Source: Herbaspirillum sp. CF444
GTDB taxonomy: Bacteria > Pseudomonadota > Gammaproteobacteria > Burkholderiales > Burkholderiaceae_D
DNA: 64,000 nt
Assembly: GCF_000282135.1 (NCBI RefSeq)
Contig: NZ_AKJW01000115.1
Coordinates: 61,319 to 125,318 of the forward strand
Reading direction: 5' to 3'
In this document: positions 39,180 through 47,369 of the stretch, piece after piece
How the letters are laid out: each line of letters opens with the position of its first letter
Numbering within the stretch: position 1 is the first letter of the stretch
Translations under genes and position numbers: made by a program
The notes under the pieces: model-generated
The model's database searches: none
What the model was told of the DNA's origin: nothing
What the model saw: only the letters and a program-made list of their open reading frames with translations

Positions 39180-39881
39180 TTAGAAGCCAAGTATATGCTT
39201 CGCTGCTCCAGCGTTCGACGCATACTCAATGTGGAGACTTTTGAACTCCGGCAGCAACTCATCGTGAAGATTACTGTCTTTGGTATTCGTGTAGTCTCTC
39301 GTATTCGACGACAGGAAAACAATCGTGGACTGCAATCCTGTCTTGCGTAAGGCGCGGATAACATCAAAGTAAGTTTCGATGACAACACAATCTTTTATCG
39401 AGTCCTTGCCTTGTCGCGCGGGTGCTTTAGGAGCAGTCACGCGCGCAAAAGCAAGGCCTGCTACTTGTTGGCGCTGTGGGACTACTTTAGAAAAATCGAT
39501 CCACCGGTCAGCAATTTCGCGAGCGCGTATCTCGTGGCCTATAAGATGCGTTAGGTCAGTTGTTCCAGGCCGGCCGAACAATGCAGAAATTGAATTGACG
39601 CGATTGATACGCTCTGTCAGCTTACTAAGCTGGCTTTTCGCGTCGTCCTGGATTTGTTGCAGATGAGTCGCTAGTTCATTTCTCACTTGGTCTGCTAACA
39701 GGCAGACCAATCCTCCCCCCACTTCCATCTTAGATATTAACTCTAATGTTGCGCTCGCGACATGCGCTCGCGCGTCGTCCCTTGTTGGATCGCGCATCAC
39801 GTCCAGGATGGAACAGGTATCAGCACAAAGGACCGGAGCCCCTAACGCAGCTACGTCCTGCACGAGTGTGTCGAATCCCAT
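39180..39881 (-). CDS. PIN domain protein (DUF4935/PIN_8 type)
   Basis: A 233-residue protein with PIN nuclease landmarks: first Asp in APVLCADTCSILDVMRDP (about residue 20), Glu in LADQVRNELATHL, and a late Asp in KDSIKDCVVIETYFDVIR, followed by STIVFLSSNTRDY. PIN domains are magnesium-dependent RNases, typical of toxins. The start overlaps the upstream stop by one base (TAATG), so both are made together. Confidence 0.82.
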   Translation of the reverse strand: MGFDTLVQDVAALGAPVLCADTCSILDVMRDPTRDDARAHVASATLELISKMEVGGGLVCLLADQVRNELATHLQQIQDDAKSQLSKLTERINRVNSISALFGRPGTTDLTHLIGHEIRAREIADRWIDFSKVVPQRQQVAGLAFARVTAPKAPARQGKDSIKDCVVIETYFDVIRALRKTGLQSTIVFLSSNTRDYTNTKDSNLHDELLPEFKSLHIEYASNAGAAKHILGF

Positions 39882-40549
39882 TATCGATGCCCATCGTAGT
39901 ATGCGAGAAGATCAAGCGCTGATTCGAATTCGATAGCAAGTTCGTGAGCCATATCCTCGGGCCAACCATCTGCTTCCGATAGCCACCTAGCAAGAACACT
40001 TGGATCGAGATCGTTCCTGCGGCTTTGGTGATGTTGAACAATGAACGCCATCCATCGATCCCTGTCCGCTGGATGAGATGACCCTGTTGATTTGTTAGCT
40101 GCGCGACTGAAAATACCAAGAGCGCTCGCTGCCTCCGCACTTGTCCAGTCCATTAGACTTTTCGTACCTTTGCTTAAGCGTATTTCAATCGCAGGAGCGG
40201 TGGGTTTTGCAACGCACTCAATAAAGTCTTTTAACACTGAGTTATATTGATGATGAGTCAGCGCATATAACTCACTCGGAACGACATTCGTCACCTTATA
40301 GCCACCATCGCCTTCTGGAAACAGAGTCACAACCGCGGCTGGAATTAGTTCGTCCCCATCACGACGAAGTGCGAGTAATGTGTTTTCAGAACCTGTCCCA
40401 AGTCCAATAGCACGAGATTCCATCTCAAGATCATGGTGCCAGAGGCCTTTCGCTTCATTGATTAGGGCTTTGCGCAAGGCGATCCCATCGCCATCGACGG
40501 CAGTAAGTGAGAGATCCTGAAAAACCTCGATACTCGGTAGATTGCGCAT
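39881..40549 (-). CDS. hypothetical partner of the PIN protein
   Basis: A 222-residue soluble protein (MRNLPSIEVFQDLSLTAVDGDG), coupled to the PIN gene. The C-terminal half is helical (PSVLARWLSEADGWPEDMAHELAIEFESALDLLAYYDGHR). No family recognised. Its position upstream of and overlapping a PIN-domain gene suggests an antitoxin or regulatory partner, but its length is larger than a usual antitoxin. Confidence 0.65.
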   Translation of the reverse strand: MRNLPSIEVFQDLSLTAVDGDGIALRKALINEAKGLWHHDLEMESRAIGLGTGSENTLLALRRDGDELIPAAVVTLFPEGDGGYKVTNVVPSELYALTHHQYNSVLKDFIECVAKPTAPAIEIRLSKGTKSLMDWTSAEAASALGIFSRAANKSTGSSHPADRDRWMAFIVQHHQSRRNDLDPSVLARWLSEADGWPEDMAHELAIEFESALDLLAYYDGHR

Positions 40550-41040
40550 AACTTATCCTCTGCGCTTAAGCGCTATGGTGGGGCGGAAATAGGTAAAAAC
40601 ACGAGCTGAAAGTTTAGCACCCATGCATATTCGCCGTCGATTGCAGACTTTGAAAACTAATTCAAGTATCTGTCTATCGAGCACGTCTATTCGCGGGTCG
40701 ACTGTCCGCGTTGCTGAACGGTCGATATCCATGTTGTTGAACTATGTGACCAAATTCACTGGAATATGCAGCCCGACCAACTTTATTCATTGTCCTCAGC
40801 TTACATGTTCTTCCACGGTTTCTTTGCACTGACTATACCGATCCCCGAGGAAGGGCTGGATACCTCGCTTCATCGAAGCAAATTCCGCTAAGTTTAGCCA
40901 GCCTTAGGGAGAATTTTCTCATCAAAAAATCATAAGAATTTCTTGAACGACATGCCTCATTAAATTATTTGCATACTATAGTTATGCATACTATGATTAG
41001 CAATTAACAGAAAGAAACACTAATTTCGCAAAGAGGCTCA
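40550..41040. promoter_or_regulatory. intergenic region with paired operator-like repeats (40971-40998)
   Basis: The 490 bp contain no convincing gene (a 69-codon frame at 40623 is unsupported). GCATACTAT occurs at 40971 and again at 40986, a 15-bp period. Read on the minus strand the pair is AATCATAGTATG and AACTATAGTATG, almost the same as the pair before the HTH gene at 42448. It lies about 45 bp before the lipoprotein ATG at 41041. Confidence 0.6.
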
Positions 41041-41355
41041 ATGACCATCAAACAATATAGACCTTGGTCTGTCTTTTCCACGTTGCTCTTTTTATCTCTA
41101 ATCGCCTGTGGCGAAAAGACTGAAAGTGCGAAGTCGGTAGACTATTACAAGGGCAATCTGGAAGAAGCAAAGACAACTCTTCAGAAATGTACCGCGCTCA
41201 AGTCTGGTGAGGTAAGTACTATGTCGCCATCCCAACGAGCTGCGTGGTCAGAAACTACCGTAGGAATCAACTGTGAAAATGCTCGCGTCGCAAGTGTAGA
41301 CAGTGCATATGATACTCATCAAAAAAGCATGCGTGAAGCGGCGGCGAAGTATTGA
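41041..41355 (+). CDS. EexN-family lipoprotein
   Basis: A 104-residue lipoprotein with signal STLLFLSLIACG (lipobox). The mature part SVDYYKGNLEEAKTTLQKC, then VGINCENARVAS, follows the EexN pattern of a YYK/WY motif, a spaced Cys and an NC.NA end. EexN proteins act in entry exclusion of IncN-type conjugation systems and are frequently carried by integrated elements. Operators shared with the HTH gene suggest co-regulation. Confidence 0.72.
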   Translation: MTIKQYRPWSVFSTLLFLSLIACGEKTESAKSVDYYKGNLEEAKTTLQKCTALKSGEVSTMSPSQRAAWSETTVGINCENARVASVDSAYDTHQKSMREAAAKY

Positions 41356-41396
41356 TAGTGTTTACAGCAATAGAGATTGTTGCTCGAGGGCGATCA

Positions 41397-41654
41397 CTAT
41401 GAAAACGCTCCGCTTTGCATGCGCGTGATCAGTGTCCGGACTAAGTCTTGTCCTTCGGCAGTACCCAGGAATTCGGTTGGATGGTGATTTCCTAACGCGG
41501 GTACTGGTGAGTCCAGCCAGTCGTTTAACCAATGATTGGCATCAAATGTATGTCCCTGTGCTGATTGCAACACCATTGCTTCCACTAATTTTAGTAATTC
41601 GGATCGGAACAAATCCTGTTCTATCTGGCGCCGAAGAGGATGGCTTTGCTTCAT
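41397..41654 (-). CDS. DUF2384 (MbcA/ParS/Xre toxin-binding) antitoxin-like protein
   Basis: An 85-residue protein whose C-terminal part (HWLNDWLDSPVPALGNHHPTEFLGTAEGQDLVRTLITRMQSGAFS) is the DUF2384 domain that binds RES-type toxins. The N-terminal part is short and lacks a full Xre HTH domain. No RES toxin lies next to it, so it appears as an orphan antitoxin. It is divergent from the small protein at 41681. Confidence 0.78.
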   Translation of the reverse strand: MKQSHPLRRQIEQDLFRSELLKLVEAMVLQSAQGHTFDANHWLNDWLDSPVPALGNHHPTEFLGTAEGQDLVRTLITRMQSGAFS

Positions 41655-41680
41655 AGTTTTTATCCAACAGGAGAATCTAA

Positions 41681-41893
41681 ATGTCTATCGATAAAGCAAC
41701 CGAAAGATTGATGGCTTTGAGGGACAAAGGCCTTGCGACAAGACAAGACCCTGAAGAAATAAAGCGCCGCTCAAAAAAAACTCGGGGTGTTACCGCAGCC
41801 GAGTGGGCCGAGATCGCAGAGAAGTCCAGAGATCCCAATCTCAGGAAGGGACAAGGGAAAACAGCCTTTCCACACATAAGAATCGAGGAATGA
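41681..41893 (+). CDS. small basic hypothetical protein
   Basis: A 70-residue, highly charged protein (MSIDKATERLMALRDKGLATRQDPEEIKRRSKKTRG) with an AGGAGA ribosome site 6 bp before the ATG. No family recognised. It is transcribed divergently from the DUF2384 gene with only 26 bp between starts, so a shared control region is likely. Confidence 0.55.
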   Translation: MSIDKATERLMALRDKGLATRQDPEEIKRRSKKTRGVTAAEWAEIAEKSRDPNLRKGQGKTAFPHIRIEE

Positions 41894-41927
41894 ACTCTCG
41901 GAGTCCTTTCATGCCGGCGAAGTTTTC

Positions 41928-42404
41928 TTATTCGGATGCGCTGCGCCTCTTGGAAGTAAAATCAGCAAGAAGCTGAATCTCAGCATATTGGGGAAGTTCT
42001 GGTTGGCCTGGATACACTGGATGTGGGCGATGGTTTTGATCATATTGAACAAAATGAGTCATTTCTCCGTCGTCATCCCTATAGCATCCGATCGCGGAGA
42101 CTTCCTCCAATCTGATCTTAAAATGGTCTTTCTCATAGACTGACTCTACGCAATAAACTAAACATCGCGTGGGGCCGTGGTTTGCGGTCGCCTCAAGCAG
42201 ACGCTCGACCGAAGAAATCATCTGGCGATCCAAGGCATTTCGTTCCGTACCAAGTGAATAGGGAAACTGCACCAGGTAGCAAGGTTCCGAATATGTAATT
42301 GCTACGCTATCCCATATCCGAAACGGTGCCAAAAGCGATCGGCGTGCGTCGTGAAGTTCCCAGCTAGTATCTGTGACAAACATAAAAAGTCGGTGAGCAA
42401 TCAA
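41928..42404 (-). CDS. hypothetical protein
   Basis: A 158-residue soluble protein (MIAHRLFMFVTDTSWELHDARRSLLAPFRIWDSV). The centre is strand-rich (CYLVQFPYSLGTER, RCLVYCVESVYEKDHFKIRLEEVSAIG). The end (PVYPGQPELPQYAEIQLLADF) is Pro-rich. No family recognised. The 5' end lies 43 bp from the operator repeats at 42448. Confidence 0.55.
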   Translation of the reverse strand: MIAHRLFMFVTDTSWELHDARRSLLAPFRIWDSVAITYSEPCYLVQFPYSLGTERNALDRQMISSVERLLEATANHGPTRCLVYCVESVYEKDHFKIRLEEVSAIGCYRDDDGEMTHFVQYDQNHRPHPVYPGQPELPQYAEIQLLADFTSKRRSASE

Positions 42405-42447
42405 TAGAGCGAGAACCGGTGCTCATAGCTGCACAATAAAAAACGCT

Positions 42448-42474
42448 AATCATAGTATGTAGAATCATAGTATG
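42448..42474. promoter_or_regulatory. tandem operator-like repeats before the HTH gene
   Basis: AATCATAGTATG occurs at 42448-42459 and 42463-42474, the same 15-bp period as at 40971-40998. The position, 20 bp before the ATG of a controller-type HTH protein, fits autoregulation by that protein. Confidence 0.68.
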
Positions 42475-42494
42475 CAACGACAGACACTTTATGG

Positions 42495-42737
42495 ATGCCT
42501 GTCAAGCCTCAAAAAAGCCTATTAGTTGAGATCTTCGCCCGAAATGTTCGGCGTAGGAGAGTGGCACTCGGCTTGTCTCAGGAAGTTTTAGCTGAGGCGG
42601 CTGGGGTACATCGCACGTATGTGGGGATGTTGGAGCGGGCTGAGAAAAACGTCACTATTTACAATATTGAACGTATCGCCATCGCTCTCGATGTCGAGCC
42701 GGCTCAACTTCTCATGTCTGACGATACATTACCCTAA
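42495..42737 (+). CDS. Xre-family HTH controller-type regulator
   Basis: An 80-residue protein that is almost entirely one lambda-repressor-type HTH domain: RVALGLSQEVLAEAAGVHRTYVGMLERAEKN, then YNIERIAIALDVEPAQLL. Size and sequence resemble controller (C) proteins of restriction-modification systems, which bind tandem boxes and control a downstream operon in time. No restriction enzyme or methylase is adjacent. Likely targets are its own boxes and the matching ones upstream of the EexN-like gene. Confidence 0.8.
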   Translation: MPVKPQKSLLVEIFARNVRRRRVALGLSQEVLAEAAGVHRTYVGMLERAEKNVTIYNIERIAIALDVEPAQLLMSDDTLP

Positions 42738-42949
42738 TCAATATCAGTCCTTGTCGAGCGATTACGCGCTCATTCTCTATTTATATTTCCTGAACAGCGA
42801 CCTACCGTTTTCTAATATCCGGCGGTATCAACGGTATTGGAGTACAGCGTTGCTGCGAAGAAGTGCTCGTCGATGCACAGGCATACGCTCCCGTATGCAA
42901 AAACCCTGATAGTCTGCATAAAAATTCCAACAGCTTAGAGGAGGAAAGT

Positions 42950-43009
42950 ATGAAACTGTCAGCTGTTATCATTGAGAATTTCCGCGGATACCCGAAGCAG
43001 CGCCCATGA
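42950..43009 (+). pseudogene. 19-codon N-terminal remnant of an AAA/RecF-type ATPase gene, or leader peptide
   Basis: A strong ribosome site (AGAGGAGG) precedes an ATG encoding MKLSAVIIENFRGYPKQRP, which is the usual first strand and turn of AAA_23/RecF-like ATPases (LxIxNFRGY). The frame then stops at TGA, which overlaps the ATG of the next gene (ATGA). A deletion probably joined the ATPase start to the next gene, leaving a coupled leader. Confidence 0.6.
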
Positions 43010-43872
43010 ATCTAGATCAACTAACGTCTGAATATTCTGATGGTCTAACTGCGCTGTTCAATGCTGTACAAGGAAGCGTTGACGAATTCCAAGAGTTTGA
43101 ACCTTGGCGAGGCGACACCCACTCCTTGGCGCTCAAAATGTTTCGACACTTGGAGTCCGTTAAGGTCCTATGTCAAATATATGTAGACCTGCCCCCCGGG
43201 CATCCGCCCTCCTATTACATCGACTTTTCTTCGGCGCAAATTGTTACTCGAGCAGCGATAGAAACATTTTTGACTTTTGCATATATTTTTGGGCAAGAAG
43301 ACCTCACCTTATCCAAATTTCGTTGCGAAATTTGGCAGCTAAGCGGTCTAGCTGATCGCCAGAAATTACGTCCGGGCACGTCGGCAGACAAGCTAAAGCT
43401 AGCATCGGAAAAACGAGATATGGAGCAACTTCAAATTAGTATCAAAAGCTCTCCACATTTGAATGCCTTTTATACCGAAAAACAAGCACAACGAATTCTC
43501 TCTGGGGGATGGAGCCAATTGCGAGATTGGAAAGTACTGGCCATAGATGCAGGTATCCATCCTCGGTACTTTGACTCTACGTATAGTCATCTATCTGGAT
43601 TTAGTCATTCAAGCTATATCAGCGCAATACAAATATCGCAGGCCCGAAATATGCAGACGCAGAGCGACATGGCGCGATTCTGTGTACAGATATGCTTATT
43701 TTATATGACGCACTTCCTAGTGAAATTCTCACAAATCTCATCGACAGCAAAGCAGTTTTTAAATAACGATACTGCAGCGATAAGTCTTATTCAGAAGTGG
43801 CATATCAGTTCCGATGATTGGAATAAGTTGTATTCTGAAAAAGATTTAGCGGATAACGACTTCGAATTTTGA
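43006..43872 (+). CDS. hypothetical alpha-helical protein (DUF5677-like?)
   Basis: A 288-residue soluble protein starting in an ATGA overlap with the short upstream frame. The sequence is mainly helical: LKMFRHLESVKVLCQIY, AQIVTRAAIETFLTFAYIFG, then HLSGFSHSSYISAIQI. The His-rich helix pattern (YSHLSGFSHSS) is reminiscent of HEPN-like or DUF5677 proteins, but this is uncertain. No catalytic motif can be assigned. Confidence 0.6.
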   Translation: MNLDQLTSEYSDGLTALFNAVQGSVDEFQEFEPWRGDTHSLALKMFRHLESVKVLCQIYVDLPPGHPPSYYIDFSSAQIVTRAAIETFLTFAYIFGQEDLTLSKFRCEIWQLSGLADRQKLRPGTSADKLKLASEKRDMEQLQISIKSSPHLNAFYTEKQAQRILSGGWSQLRDWKVLAIDAGIHPRYFDSTYSHLSGFSHSSYISAIQISQARNMQTQSDMARFCVQICLFYMTHFLVKFSQISSTAKQFLNNDTAAISLIQKWHISSDDWNKLYSEKDLADNDFEF

Positions 43873-43947
43873 TGGTATCTATTTTAAAAATATCGAACTA
43901 GTTTTAGTCATCTTCTTCTGCTTGCCTTTCTAAAGCTCCATGTGGTA

Positions 43948-46900
43948 TCAGTCTTCTGGTTCAGGATCATCCAATCCCTCCCCATATTCGAGCTTGCGTA
44001 ATGCAATCGAAGCTTCTGCTGATCGACTTTCCGCTGCAACTTGAGCTTTTAACTCGATGATATGTTCATTGGCGAAATCTCTTACCAAGGCGCTCTCATC
44101 TGCGAGCCATCCTTCTAACAAAATCTGCCTTGCAGCATAAAGCTCTGCAAAACCGAACTCCCCTGAGACAACACTTGTCTCCCGTAATGTTTGCCGTGCT
44201 TTAGCCAATGACTGACTTGCGGCCGGTAAGCGAGCAACAACTCGGCGAACAAGATCGAAAACAAATGCCTTTCCGTCAAAAGCAGCCAAAATACTGAGGA
44301 CGAATGTCATATCACGCTCAGTCCCTCTTTCTATCATTCCTATTAGTCTGTCCCCCAGTCCGTTCGAAAGCTCTGGAAATATAGACGCAATAAGCTTGCC
44401 GGTTTCATATTCGAATCCAGCCGAGTCTATGTCGTACCATCTCCGAGCTCCGCTTAATACAATATCGACGTTCTTGCTAAGCGGTGCTTGCAGTTGATAT
44501 ATAGAGAACGGTACAGCAACATAGTGAGGAGGTGCTGCTTGGGTACGTGCAAACGCAAGTCGCGCCTCGATGAAAGATACAACGGCTGCTGGCCACTTTT
44601 CGGCAATTGCAGCAGCGATATATTCAGCACTGCCTTCCAGTTCAGGATAACGAATCAGAATTCTTAACACCTGATTCGCCTGATCTTCATCAAGGTCTTT
44701 GACCAATGTATTTCCCAGCCAAGAAAACCATGGCATGCGGACCCAGGAGAAATCCGCATTCGCTGCAAGATAATTTAAAGCTGGCAAAAAGATATTAGAG
44801 ATGATGGTGCCAGGCTGCGTACCATACTGCTGCACACCTGCAATGAGTACATTACGCATCACATGGCTATCACCGTTAGTGATCGTTTTATTGAAGACTC
44901 GGAGTAGCATTGCCTCATCAAATGGAACGGAGAAACGCAAATACCAGGCTATATCATTCAGATGTTCTCCGTGGTCTATCCAATGATTAATACGCCGCAG
45001 CGCCTCTGCTTGTTTCTCACTGCGTACTAGTCCAGTAAGCATCCCGGGAAGAAAATTTGCAAATGGTTTTGCAAATCGATCAATATAACTTAAAAGAATA
45101 TCTGGCTTGGTTTCTCCCAAGCGTTCTAAAAAACGACCGAACGTCGGAAATGTTGCTGCGTCATCTGAATCGGTTTCCGCATAGCGACTCAGACGGTCGA
45201 ACCAGAGATCTGCTGTGGCTTCGGAGACAGTATCCAATAACGCTTCAATTTCCGCAGTACGATATTCCTCCGCTTCCGCATAAAAAAAATCTTTGTCATC
45301 CCAAGCGGGCGGATATACGGAGTTGTAGCCAATCAAAACTTTGTAAATCAAAAAGTCCGTGTCGGTATTAGCGGCGTCCCGAAAAGTAATCGCGGCCGCC
45401 AAAATCTGGGTTCGCAGGGTGACAAGCTCGAGATCCTCACGCATTGACTCTGGTAGATCTACGTAACGCCAGTAATGACGGTGCACTCTGTCTTCTATTG
45501 CCTGCTTTAGGCGCAGACTTAACCCGGGCAAAATGGCCGTCTGAAACTCAATAGTGGTCAACGTATTCGCCATGATAATTTTTGCCAAGGCGTTGGAGTA
45601 CATACCGCTATGTGGAGAGCGCGTAGCGTTTTCCAGTTGAATCAATATCTGGGAAAGAGTCTCTTGACTAGTCGTGAAACGGTAAATTTTCTTTAGTAGA
45701 TCGATGGCGCCTTCTCGCGCCGCAGTCAATGCATCGGATGCTACAACCGATCCCCGATGGATAGTGATAGCACTTGAGCTGTTCGTTGTCCCTCTGATTT
45801 CAGAACCAAGAATTTCTCCCAATATAGGGATCAGGCCGTCCTCTAGTTCCCGACATTTTTCGTCACTGAAGGTCTTAATGCAATCTATCAACAGATTCTG
45901 GACTGCGGGGCCATGTTCACGCCAAACATGCATTTGATGTTCTGCAATCGATTTACCAAGCTCGTTCAAATGCTTGCGTTCGTCGTCACTACGCGCCAAA
46001 CCGTAAAGCGAACAAAATGCATTAAATGTTTCTTCTACATCTACATACCTATAGTGCATTAGAATATCGGTGATCGCTTTAAGAATATTGCCAAAGGTCT
46101 TGGCCGGTAGTGCACCGTAAGGCGTCTCTATTTCCACCGGTTCTGAAGCCCGGGCACGTGTAGCCGCCTCAATCAATCGCTCAGTGACATGAGGATATAT
46201 TCCTGGCAGATCATCATAGAATGGCAATACATGTTCTGCGAAGGCCTCAAGAGCATCACCTCGAACATTATTGTCCACCGCGCCGACGATTGCTTCCAAC
46301 GCGTCGCCATCAAATAGCGCTTTGCCGTCAACCAGGCGCTTAAAATCACTAGCGATCTTCTGAAACTCATACCCAGCTGGCAACAAGTATTTTTGCGCGA
46401 CTTTTTGAAGACGATTCTGTATGCCCTGGAACGCTCTGCTGCCAAAATTATCTAGAACAGGAACCTTGTAAATAGTATCGTGGGCCATTTCCGCCCAAGC
46501 GTGATTGAGAATTGTCTGAATCTGAATCTCGCAACGTAAGCCAGCGAATTTTGCATATTCAGGCAATGCAATGCGCTCTTGGCGAAGGGTCACCAGATAG
46601 TGATTCGAAATATAAAATTCTGACGCCTCCGCATCATCTCGTCGGGGATGGTGCAGCTTGACCTCAATAACTTCAAAGTTTTCGTGAATAACACCAGATT
46701 GAATAAGCCGGGTAACATCGCTATTTGTATAGAACACGACACGACATCCCGCTAGATCCTTGATGTTTGTTTCGAGTTGCTCGGTCATAGCAATCTCTCG
46801 CATTTCAAGTTTCTTGCGTAACGAAACAGAGGATTTTGCTCGCCTCTGAATCTGCTGCAGCCGATAACCACCTTCGGCGTCGATAGCTGCCTCCAAAATG

Positions 46901-46968
46901 TCCGCAACGGCATTTGCGAACGCATAGTAGGCGAATTTTCCTTCACGCTCAAACTCATCAAAGTTCAT
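43948..46968 (-). CDS. RelA/SpoT-domain protein with long helical C terminus
   Basis: A 1006-residue protein from the ATG at 46968 (MNFDEFEREGKFAYY); an ATG 15 bp upstream is equally possible. Residues about 60-180 form a (p)ppGpp-synthetase-like domain: NIKDLAGCRVVFYT, ISNHYLVTL, and CEIQIQTILNHAWAEMAHDTIYK, the classical synthetase signature. No HD hydrolase domain. The remaining 800 residues are helical, possibly HEAT-like, with no recognised domain. Such large single-synthetase proteins can be toxic alarmone or tRNA-modifying enzymes, so a defence role is plausible. Confidence 0.8.
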   Translation of the reverse strand: MNFDEFEREGKFAYYAFANAVADILEAAIDAEGGYRLQQIQRRAKSSVSLRKKLEMREIAMTEQLETNIKDLAGCRVVFYTNSDVTRLIQSGVIHENFEVIEVKLHHPRRDDAEASEFYISNHYLVTLRQERIALPEYAKFAGLRCEIQIQTILNHAWAEMAHDTIYKVPVLDNFGSRAFQGIQNRLQKVAQKYLLPAGYEFQKIASDFKRLVDGKALFDGDALEAIVGAVDNNVRGDALEAFAEHVLPFYDDLPGIYPHVTERLIEAATRARASEPVEIETPYGALPAKTFGNILKAITDILMHYRYVDVEETFNAFCSLYGLARSDDERKHLNELGKSIAEHQMHVWREHGPAVQNLLIDCIKTFSDEKCRELEDGLIPILGEILGSEIRGTTNSSSAITIHRGSVVASDALTAAREGAIDLLKKIYRFTTSQETLSQILIQLENATRSPHSGMYSNALAKIIMANTLTTIEFQTAILPGLSLRLKQAIEDRVHRHYWRYVDLPESMREDLELVTLRTQILAAAITFRDAANTDTDFLIYKVLIGYNSVYPPAWDDKDFFYAEAEEYRTAEIEALLDTVSEATADLWFDRLSRYAETDSDDAATFPTFGRFLERLGETKPDILLSYIDRFAKPFANFLPGMLTGLVRSEKQAEALRRINHWIDHGEHLNDIAWYLRFSVPFDEAMLLRVFNKTITNGDSHVMRNVLIAGVQQYGTQPGTIISNIFLPALNYLAANADFSWVRMPWFSWLGNTLVKDLDEDQANQVLRILIRYPELEGSAEYIAAAIAEKWPAAVVSFIEARLAFARTQAAPPHYVAVPFSIYQLQAPLSKNVDIVLSGARRWYDIDSAGFEYETGKLIASIFPELSNGLGDRLIGMIERGTERDMTFVLSILAAFDGKAFVFDLVRRVVARLPAASQSLAKARQTLRETSVVSGEFGFAELYAARQILLEGWLADESALVRDFANEHIIELKAQVAAESRSAEASIALRKLEYGEGLDDPEPED

Positions 46969-47114
46969 AGGCACTCGTAACATTTAGTGGTTATGATGGA
47001 ATACTCATCGCTCATAGCGTTGCCACTGAAAAGTATGTTGGAGCGTTGAGATGCTGCTTTTTTGACTATAGCGAAACGTCTATCGGTGAAGAGATAGTCA
47101 CCTAAACACGTTCT

Positions 47115-47222
47115 CTATGGACATAATGATGTCCGTTTTGACCAGAATTACTGCGTCCCCATGGACATAAGACCAATATCGCAAATAGACCGTACAACCG
47201 CATCTATGACCATGTCCATAGG
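47115..47222. repeat. ATGGACATA repeats near the island end
   Basis: CTATGGACATAATG lies at 47115, ATGGACATAAGACC at 47161 and the inverted ATGTCCATAGG at 47212. The first is itself part of a dyad (GGACAT, AAT, GATGTCC). Repeats of this kind next to the end of an element are typical recombinase-binding sites. Confidence 0.55.
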
Positions 47223-47240
47223 TTATCTACTTTCCTTTAG

Positions 47241-47345
47241 GTCGATGTGCGTTGCCTGGATGACTTCGACCTGAACAGCGACAAGCTGACCTTCGTCGAT
47301 TTCGACGGCCGCAACTGGGACAAGAACGTCGGCAAGCTGGGCTGA
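47241..47345 (+). pseudogene. C-terminal stub of a GFA-family (glutathione-dependent formaldehyde-activating-like) gene
   Basis: 34 in-frame codons read VDVRCLDDFDLNSDKLTFVDFDG then RNWDKNVGKLG and stop at TGA. The form VxVRCLDxFDL...FDGRNW is the common C terminus of GFA-domain proteins. The frame is closed by TAG immediately upstream at 47238, where DNA composition also changes. The remaining N-terminal part would be expected on the other side of the island. Confidence 0.65.
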
Positions 47346-47369
47346 TACCTTCCCAGCTCCTCTGGCGTT

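Larger units (their letters stand above)
46969..47369. other. right island boundary region
   Basis: The 390 bp include the promoter side of the RelA/SpoT-domain gene, three ATGGACATA repeats (47115-47222) and the stub of a GFA-family gene (47241-47345). AT-rich DNA changes to GC-rich at about 47240. Confidence 0.6.
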
